17,582 nucleotides of DNA from Lachnospiraceae bacterium UBA3732 (GTDB lineage Bacteria; Bacillota; Clostridia; Lachnospirales; Lachnospiraceae). Each line of letters starts with the position of its first letter. Positions within the stretch are counted from its first letter, which is position 1. Position numbers and translations under genes: made by a program. Positions 13,938 to 17,582 of this stretch are shown one piece after another. The DNA lies in contig DFHD01000082.1 in the NCBI GenBank assembly GCA_002372545.1, positions 3,947 to 21,528 on the forward strand, given 5' to 3'. Under the pieces are notes generated by a model. That model worked only from the letters and a program-made list of their open reading frames with translations, was not told the origin of the DNA and searched no databases.

Positions 13938-13959
13938 TTCGCAAGGGTTTGTTCGCAAG
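13938..13959. repeat. Direct repeat with LacI/MalR-like half sites in the GH13 leader
   Basis: TTCGCAAG occurs at 13938-13945 and 13952-13959, 14 bases apart. The span CGCAAGGGTTTG (13940-13951) resembles the GCAAACGTTTGC-type dyad used by LacI-family maltose regulators. It lies just downstream of the predicted GH13 promoter start, a normal place for a repressor site. Recognition is by eye only. Confidence 0.35.
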
Positions 13960-13971
13960 TCTCTATGTCAC

Positions 13972-14000
13972 AGTATATAGGAAAAAAGGACAGATTGCAA
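13972..14000 (-). promoter_or_regulatory. Predicted sigma-A promoter of the GH13 gene
   Basis: On the minus strand TTGCAA (13995-14000) and TATACT (13972-13977) are exactly 17 bp apart. The start would fall near 13965, giving a leader of about 95 bases that includes the TTCGCAAG repeats. Confidence 0.6.
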
Positions 14001-14070
14001 ATTACGTGTTTCAGTATCTGTTCAGCAGGTACGTCAGGAACAATCGGAAAGCATTTTTCGAGCAGCATTC

Positions 14071-14099
14071 TTGACATTGTGAAGGAAAATGGATATTAT
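14071..14099 (+). promoter_or_regulatory. Predicted sigma-A promoter of the flavin reductase-like gene
   Basis: A perfect TTGACA (14071-14076) and TATTAT (14094-14099) are 17 bp apart. The start would be near 14106, about 60 bases before the ATG at 14166. Confidence 0.7.
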
Positions 14100-14165
14100 G
14101 TGGAAAAAATACAGAAGCAAGAGGGGTCTGGGCAATCCGGCTCAATGTGAATGGAGTAAGGAGAT

Positions 14166-14750
14166 ATGAAAGAAAACTGGAAACCGGGAAATATGCTCTA
14201 TCCGGTCCCGGCAGTGATGGTGAGCTGCCGGGGACGGAATAAGGAGGAGCGCCCCAATATCATTACCGTGGCCTGGGCGGGGACAATCTGTTCCGATCCG
14301 GCCATGGTGAGCATATCTGTCAGACCGTCAAGGTATTCCCACCGCCTGATCCTGGAAAGCGGCGAGTTTGTGATCAATCTGGTGACGGAGGAACTGACCC
14401 GCGCCTGTGACTGGTGCGGCGTAAGATCGGGAAGGGATGAGGATAAGTTTGGCAGGATGGGGCTGACGCCCTATGTATCTAAATTTATGTCAACCCCGGC
14501 GATCGAAGAGAGCCCGGTAAACATTTACTGCAGGGTAACGAAAAGGGAGGAGCTGGGCTCGCATGACCTTTTTCTGGCGGAGGTTGCAGGCGTAACGGTG
14601 GATGACCGGTATCTGGATGAAAAGGGGAGATTTGATCTTTCCCGGGCACATCTGATCGCTTACTCCCATGGAGAGTATTTTGCTCTTGGAAAGAAGCTGG
14701 GCAAATTCGGCTATTCTGTCGCCAGACGAAACTCCGGCAGGCTTTTGTAA
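14166..14750 (+). CDS. Flavin reductase-like FMN-binding split-barrel protein
   Basis: A 194-residue member of the flavin reductase-like (ferric reductase-like) domain family, expected to bind FMN and reduce flavin or a small acceptor with NAD(P)H. The family pattern is clear: NIITVAWAGTICSDPAMVSI (31-50), then SVRPSRYSHRLI, GEFVINL, and GSHDLFLAEV (131-140) followed by HGEYFALG near the end. The segment CDWCG (81-85) carries two cysteines. AAGGAG lies right before the ATG and a consensus promoter is 60 bases upstream, so it is probably a single-gene unit. Physiological substrate unknown. The downstream dyad at 14778-14817 could end its transcript but lacks a T-run. Confidence 0.9.
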   Translation: MKENWKPGNMLYPVPAVMVSCRGRNKEERPNIITVAWAGTICSDPAMVSISVRPSRYSHRLILESGEFVINLVTEELTRACDWCGVRSGRDEDKFGRMGLTPYVSKFMSTPAIEESPVNIYCRVTKREELGSHDLFLAEVAGVTVDDRYLDEKGRFDLSRAHLIAYSHGEYFALGKKLGKFGYSVARRNSGRLL

Positions 14751-14777
14751 GACTGCATCTCGAAAAACATGGAATCT

Positions 14778-14830
14778 GCGCTTTTATCTGACGTCCGGAT
14801 ACCGGATACAAAAGCGCCGGATGACGGATG
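14778..14830 (+). repeat. Nested dyad with CCGGATR heptad repeats upstream of the L10 promoter
   Basis: GCGCTTTT (14778-14785) pairs perfectly with AAAAGCGC (14810-14817), enclosing a smaller dyad TCCGG-ata-CCGGA (14794-14806). Across the region the heptad CCGGATA/CCGGATG appears at 14795, 14802 and 14817, with a near copy ACGGATG at 14824. This lies directly upstream of the -35 of the ribosomal protein promoter (14841). It may be a weak terminator of the preceding gene or a regulator site; neither is established. Confidence 0.45.
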
Positions 14831-14840
14831 AAAAAATCCC

Positions 14841-14868
14841 TTGACAGAGGGCAGCCTTCTGTGATAAT
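14841..14868 (+). promoter_or_regulatory. Predicted promoter of the rplJ-rplL operon
   Basis: A perfect TTGACA (14841-14846) is followed after 16 bp by GATAAT (14863-14868), with TGT directly before it forming an extended -10. Transcription would start near 14875, at the 5' edge of the L10 leader. Confidence 0.75.
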
Positions 14869-14875
14869 CTATAGC

Positions 14876-15000
14876 ACGATGAGCTGCCGAAGACAGCAGG
14901 TGCCGTAAGGCGTAAAACAGGATGTTGCCTGCCGAGGAAAGATCAGGAAGAAAGAATGGATTCTTCGGCTGCGCCAAAGGTGCAGCCGTTTATTTTTTCC
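14876..15000 (+). ncRNA. Ribosomal protein L10 leader (autoregulatory attenuator)
   Basis: This leader RNA binds the L10(L12) complex and causes early termination when ribosomal stalk protein is in excess. Visible structure: an outer stem GCCGAAGA (14886-14893) with TCTTCGGC (14962-14969); an inner stem GCAGG (14896-14900) with CCTGC (14928-14932) that encloses GCC-gtaa-GGC (14902-14911); and the conserved CCTGCCGAGGAAAG segment known from Firmicute L10 leaders. The terminator arm (14966-14975) overlaps the 3' side of the outer stem, so outer stem and terminator exclude each other, as expected for attenuation. Confidence 0.88.
14966..15000 (+). terminator. Terminator of the L10 attenuator
   Basis: CGGCTGCGCC (14966-14975) pairs with GGTGCAGCCG (14979-14988) around an AAA loop with one G-U pair, followed by TTTATTTTTTCC. 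It competes with the outer stem of the L10 leader. Confidence 0.8.
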
Positions 15001-15026
15001 CTTTTCACCGAAGCACTCATTATCCG

Positions 15027-15044
15027 GACAGCCTCCGGGCTGTC
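15027..15044 (+). promoter_or_regulatory. Second hairpin between the L10 attenuator and rplJ
   Basis: GACAGCC (15027-15033) and GGCTGTC (15038-15044) form a perfect 7-bp stem with a TCCG loop, 11 bases before the AAGGAGGTG ribosome site (15056-15064). It lies past the attenuator terminator, so it exists only in full-length message and may affect mRNA processing or translation (inference). Confidence 0.45.
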
Positions 15045-15071
15045 AAAAATTTTACAAGGAGGTGTGCCGAA

Positions 15072-15560
15072 GTGGCAAAGGTAGAGCTGAAGCAGCCGGT
15101 CGTAGAAGAGATCAAGTCTCATCTTGACGGAGCAAAGTCTGTTGTCCTTGTTGACTATCTTGGCCTTACCGTTGAGCAGGATACCGCTCTTCGCCGTGAG
15201 ACAAGAAAGGAAAACCTGGTATACAAGGTTTACAAGAACACCATGATCCGTCGTGCGATCGAAGGTACAGAGTTCGCTGACCTGGATAAGGATCTGGAAG
15301 GTCCTACAGCTATTGCGATTTCCAAGGAAGACGCAACAGCACCGGCCAGAGTACTCGCAAAGTTCGGTAAGGACATCAAAACGTTCGAGCTGAAGAGCGG
15401 CGTTGTAGAGGGAACCTACTACGATGCCAAGGGGATCGCTGAAGTGGCTAAGATCCCGTCAAGAGAAGTGCTTCTTTCCAGACTTCTCGGTTCTCTGCAG
15501 TCACCGATCACGAATCTGGCAAGGGTTCTGAACCAGGTGGCAGAGCAGAAGGCAGAATAA
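15072..15560 (+). CDS. rplJ: 50S ribosomal protein L10
   Basis: Base of the ribosomal stalk: binds 23S rRNA and carries L7/L12 dimers through its C-terminal helix; also the likely ligand of the leader at 14876-15000. The 162-residue protein opens MAKVELKQPVVEEIKSHL, then SVVLVDYLGLTVEQD, KNTMIRRAIEG and EGPTAIAISKEDATAPARVL, all standard L10. The last 30 residues form the helix that holds L7/L12. The GTG at 15072 is seven bases after a very strong AAGGAGGTG site; longer in-frame extensions run back into the leader and are not real. Confidence 0.97.
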   Translation: MAKVELKQPVVEEIKSHLDGAKSVVLVDYLGLTVEQDTALRRETRKENLVYKVYKNTMIRRAIEGTEFADLDKDLEGPTAIAISKEDATAPARVLAKFGKDIKTFELKSGVVEGTYYDAKGIAEVAKIPSREVLLSRLLGSLQSPITNLARVLNQVAEQKAE

Positions 15561-15566
15561 GAGACA

Positions 15567-15581
15567 GGATCAGAGTGATCC
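15567..15581 (+). promoter_or_regulatory. Small hairpin in the rplJ-rplL gap
   Basis: GGATCA (15567-15572) and TGATCC (15576-15581) form a perfect 6-bp stem with a GAG loop, between the rplJ stop and the GGAGG site of rplL. It may help set the higher output of L7/L12 relative to L10 (inference). Confidence 0.35.
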
Positions 15582-15610
15582 CAATAAGAAAAATTTTGGA
15601 GGAATAAAAA

Positions 15611-15979
15611 ATGACAATCGAAGAGCTGGTAGCTGAAATTGATAAGCTTTCCGTAATGGAGCTGAATGATCTGGTAAAGGCAATCGAAGAGAAGTACGGC
15701 GTCTCTGCAGCAGCAGGCGTTGTAGTAGCAGCAGGCCCCGCAGATGGCGGCGCAGCAGCTGAGGAGAAGACAGACTTTGATGTAGAGCTGACAGATGTTG
15801 GCCCGAACAAGATCAAGGTCATCAAGGTCGTTCGTGAAGTAACCGGCCTTGGCCTGAAGGAAGCTAAGGAAGCCGTTGAGGGCGCTCCGAAGGTTCTGAA
15901 GGAGGGTGCTTCCAAGGAAGAGGCTGAGGATCTCAAGGCTAAGCTTGAGGCTGAGGGCGCAAAGGTTACTCTTAAGTAA
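15611..15979 (+). CDS. rplL: 50S ribosomal protein L7/L12
   Basis: The multicopy stalk protein that recruits translation GTPases. The 122 residues give the usual layout: an N-terminal dimerisation helix pair (MTIEELVAEIDKLSVMELN), a flexible Ala/Gly-rich hinge (about 33-52), and the C-terminal factor-binding domain containing NKIKVIKVVREVTGLGLKEA and the closing KLEAEGAKVTLK. TTTTGGAGGAATAAAAA precedes the ATG. It is co-transcribed with rplJ across a 50-base gap and is followed by a clear terminator. Confidence 0.98.
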   Translation: MTIEELVAEIDKLSVMELNDLVKAIEEKYGVSAAAGVVVAAGPADGGAAAEEKTDFDVELTDVGPNKIKVIKVVREVTGLGLKEAKEAVEGAPKVLKEGASKEEAEDLKAKLEAEGAKVTLK

Positions 15980-16000
15980 TCCAACCCGAAAAGAAGAAAG

Positions 16001-16037
16001 AAAAGGGACTTCCGCGTTCGCCGGGAGTCCTTTTTTT
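16001..16037 (+). terminator. Intrinsic terminator after rplL
   Basis: GGACTTCCG (16006-16014) pairs with CGGGAGTCC (16022-16030), a 9-bp stem with one G-U, loop of seven bases, followed by TTTTTTT (16031-16037). The AAAA run at 16001-16004 can extend the stem. It separates rplJ-rplL from the following pilin and rpoB units. Confidence 0.88.
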
Positions 16038-16038
16038 G

Positions 16039-16067
16039 TTGCAATAGAGGCAGGAATATGGTATAAA
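16039..16067 (+). promoter_or_regulatory. Predicted promoter of the pilin-like gene
   Basis: TTGCAA (16039-16044) and TATAAA (16062-16067) are 17 bp apart, with TGG directly before TATAAA as an extended -10. The -35 begins two bases after the T-run of the rplL terminator. The start would be near 16074. Confidence 0.6.
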
Positions 16068-16107
16068 TATATGTATAAACTGTGAACCGGAGGGTGGGGT
16101 GTTACAT

Positions 16108-16830
16108 ATGAAAAAATGGGAAAGAAATGATAAGGGTTTCAACTTGATCGAGCTCTTGATCGTTATTTCGATCATGGCAATCCTGGCCTCGATCATGTAT
16201 CCTTCTATCGTCTCCTACATTGACAAGGCCAGAAAGGCTATGGATATTCAGACGGCAAAGGTTATTTATGATGCGGCTCATCTGGCCAGCGCATCCAGTG
16301 ATGACGATGTAGCAGACGGATGGATGGTTTCCATGGATCCGGCTGTGAAGGGCAGTGTAGGACGTCAGCGTGTAACCGAAAGCGGACACTGGTATGATAT
16401 GGATCGTGTATCAAAAGGTTCCTATTATGTCAGAATGGTCGCTTGGTGCCGTGGCAGGGTGTTTACCGGAAAATATGCAACCGCCGAGAACGTCATGTTT
16501 AAGAGCGTTTTGGATGGTACATCAAAGTATGCGTTGCTGCAGAGAAAGTTTACCAATGAATTTCTGGAGGATATGGGGCACGGCGCGGCTGTCGACGGAT
16601 ACGATGATGGTAAGATCGGCGGACATCGAACCTATGATGAAGATAAGGATGATCTGAGCGAGTTTCTGAAGTTTAAGTATACGAAGAATGCAAAATACGG
16701 AAATCCGGAATGCTGGATCCTGTATATCCGTGAAGATAACTTCCAGCCGGAGGTTTGGATCGGATATAAGTCCGGTGCGGTAAAACCCCTTTACAGGATT
16801 TATCCGAATCCCTGTCCGGAATATAAATAG
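16108..16830 (+). CDS. Type IV pilin-like / pseudopilin protein
   Basis: A precursor with an N-terminal type III (class III) signal: MKKWERNDKG, then FNLIELLIVISIMAILASIM. Prepilin peptidase would cut between Gly10 and Phe11, giving a mature chain with the conserved glutamate at position 5 and a hydrophobic assembly helix of about 20 residues. The remaining 200 residues are a soluble head I do not recognise, rich in Asp, Gly and aromatic residues, with three cysteines; the last two, in PECWIL and PNPCPE, could form a C-terminal disulfide loop. The ATG at 16108 gives the usual short leader; a GTG at 16099 is closer to the GGAGG site and would add three residues. No assembly ATPase, platform or peptidase gene is present. 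It sits between rplL and rpoB with its own promoter and terminator, an uncommon place. Confidence 0.85.
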   Translation: MKKWERNDKGFNLIELLIVISIMAILASIMYPSIVSYIDKARKAMDIQTAKVIYDAAHLASASSDDDVADGWMVSMDPAVKGSVGRQRVTESGHWYDMDRVSKGSYYVRMVAWCRGRVFTGKYATAENVMFKSVLDGTSKYALLQRKFTNEFLEDMGHGAAVDGYDDGKIGGHRTYDEDKDDLSEFLKFKYTKNAKYGNPECWILYIREDNFQPEVWIGYKSGAVKPLYRIYPNPCPEYK

Positions 16831-16857
16831 GACTGTGTGACGTGTGCCTGCGTTCCG

Positions 16858-16902
16858 GATGCTTTTCGAAGCATCTGCTGAACAGATGCTAAACAGATGC
16901 TA
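16858..16902 (+). repeat. Competing hairpins and an 11-bp tandem repeat after the pilin gene
   Basis: GATGCTT-ttcg-AAGCATC (16858-16875) is a perfect 7-bp stem with a stable TTCG loop. Right after it the 11-mer AACAGATGCTA occurs twice in tandem (16881-16891 and 16892-16902). The sequence AGCATCTG (16870-16877) can pair instead with CAGATGCT in either copy, forming an 8-bp stem. Three mutually exclusive folds are therefore possible. There is no T-run. Confidence 0.6.
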
Positions 16903-16961
16903 AGGAGTAACGGACCAAAATAATGAATCTGAATTTGACCACATTATGGTGAGAGAGAGAA

Positions 16962-16995
16962 GAAAACCGGCAGTAAGTGATTACTGCCGGTTTTC
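16962..16995. terminator. Strong bidirectional-type terminator hairpin before rpoB
   Basis: GAAAACCGGCAGTAA (16962-16976) and TTACTGCCGGTTTTC (16981-16995) form a perfect 15-bp stem closed by a GTGA loop. The TTTT and AAAA ends give a short U-tract in either direction. It would end the pilin transcript. The whole gene-free stretch 16831-17208 holds this hairpin, the competing hairpins at 16858-16902, an AT-rich tract and the rpoB promoter. Confidence 0.8.
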
Positions 16996-17042
16996 GACTG
17001 TTGTATTTTATATAAAAAAACGCTGCTCATAAAATCCATAGG

Positions 17043-17128
17043 CAATTAAAGAAATAACTTTTTTATTTAACCTTTTTAACAAAAAACAAAATTATCTTAT
17101 TGACGTCAAAGGTGAAGTGTGTTATATT
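17043..17128 (+). promoter_or_regulatory. Predicted rpoB promoter with AT-rich upstream tract
   Basis: TTGACG (17100-17105) and TATATT (17123-17128) are 17 bp apart, with TGT before TATATT as an extended -10. Bases 17043-17099 are very AT-rich with A- and T-runs, resembling an UP element that boosts transcription. The start would be near 17135, giving a leader of about 75 bases. Confidence 0.65.
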
Positions 17129-17208
17129 TATAAACTGTCTCATAGTCTAAAGTGGTGTTTTATGCTTTGAATTATGAAGCAAAAAAACTGAGGGAGTGAG
17201 TAAGGTTC

Positions 17209-17582
17209 ATGAAAAAGTACAGAATGCGTCCTATTAAGTCAGGTAAAAGCATACGTATGAGCTACTCCAACAAGAGGGAAGTTCTCGAAATGCCTCACCT
17301 GATCGGTGTGCAGGTGGATTCCTACAAGTGGTTCCTGGAGGAAGGACTGGAAGAAGCCTTCCGGGATATTTCACCCATTACGGATTTCACCGGGAAACTC
17401 AGCCTGGAGTTTGTGGATTACCCGGACACGGGAACCTGCTACAAGCTGAATGAAGAGGCAAAGAAGTATTCTATTGAAGAATGCAAGGAAAGGGACGCGA
17501 CATATTCTGCACCCCTTATGGTCAATGTCCGGCTTCTGAACAATGAGACCGGCGAGATCAACCAGCATGAGATATTCATGGG
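17209..17582 (+). CDS. rpoB: RNA polymerase beta subunit, N-terminal part (cut by window edge)
   Basis: Catalytic core subunit of RNA polymerase. The visible 124 residues begin MKKYRMRPIKSGKSIRMSYS and continue VLEMPHLIGVQVDSYKWFL, EEGLEEAFRDISPITDFTGK and LSLEFVDYPDTG, the standard N-terminus of Firmicute RpoB. The ATG at 17209 is preceded by GGGAG and TAAGG. It normally follows rplL directly; here the pilin-like gene lies between them, and rpoB has its own promoter. Confidence 0.97.
   Translation, partial: MKKYRMRPIKSGKSIRMSYSNKREVLEMPHLIGVQVDSYKWFLEEGLEEAFRDISPITDFTGKLSLEFVDYPDTGTCYKLNEEAKKYSIEECKERDATYSAPLMVNVRLLNNETGEINQHEIFM

Noticed and set aside
12623..14074. Long plus-strand open frame across the GH13 gene
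   Set aside because: GH13 catalytic motifs are all on the minus strand; the plus frame runs through the GH13 promoter and has no motif.
13917..14150. Small plus-strand frame of 77 codons in the GH13/flavin reductase gap
   Set aside because: It spans both predicted promoters and lacks a ribosome site and recognisable features.
14922..15071. Longer N-terminus for L10 starting in the leader
   Set aside because: It reads through the L10 leader and attenuator terminator; the GTG at 15072 has a near-perfect ribosome site and matches the family start.
16858..16902. CRISPR-like or mobile-element end
   Set aside because: Only two short tandem units without spacers; no transposase and no flanking duplication are visible.
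16923..16952. Nine-codon frame after the pilin gene (MNLNLTTLW)
   Set aside because: The nearest AAGGAG is 15 bases away, too far, and such a short frame cannot be supported.

Overview
The window looks like chromosomal DNA from an anaerobic, low-to-mid GC Firmicute, most likely Clostridia of the Lachnospiraceae type. I infer this from the ArgC/ArgJ/ArgB and RpoB sequences, the strong AGGAG-type ribosome binding sites, TTG and GTG starts, a Firmicute-type L10 leader, and an oxygen-sensitive 2-oxoacid:ferredoxin oxidoreductase. The genus cannot be fixed from sequence reading alone.

Layout. (1) 1-4165: arginine biosynthesis. argG (minus strand, cut by the window edge) diverges from argC-argJ-argB. 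The shared intergenic region holds a promoter for each side and several ARG-box-like palindromes. The argG leader also carries a 21-bp-phased pair of GTACG/CGTAC palindromes. (2) 4166-9770: a tightly packed unit with its own promoter and a strong terminator-like hairpin at its end. It encodes a ComEA-like DNA-binding lipoprotein, an orphan OmpR-type response regulator, a two-domain protein (alpha/beta hydrolase fold plus LCM-type methyltransferase fold) whose visible catalytic motifs are degraded in both halves, and indolepyruvate:ferredoxin oxidoreductase (iorA, iorB). (3) 9888-12556: an AMP-forming acyl/aryl-CoA ligase, overlapped by a membrane-anchored GH25 muramidase. (4) 12560-13870, minus strand: a cytoplasmic GH13 maltodextrin hydrolase, then divergently a flavin reductase-like FMN-binding protein (14166-14750). 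(5) 14841-17582: the rplJ-rplL ribosomal protein unit with a classic L10 autoregulatory leader/attenuator, a self-contained type IV pilin-like gene with its own promoter and terminator inserted before rpoB, and the 5' end of rpoB.

How the genes work together. ArgC, ArgJ and ArgB give the cyclic acetyl-ornithine route; argD and argF are not adjacent. IorAB next to a CoA ligase suggests interconversion of aryl-pyruvates, aryl-acetyl-CoA and aryl-acetates, either for amino-acid fermentation or, run in reverse, for making aromatic amino acids from phenylacetate or indoleacetate. The most unusual parts are the double pseudoenzyme beside an orphan response regulator, the pilin cassette between rplL and rpoB with an odd set of competing hairpins after it, and several structured leaders (argG, comEA, and the region upstream of the L10 promoter) that the genes do not explain.
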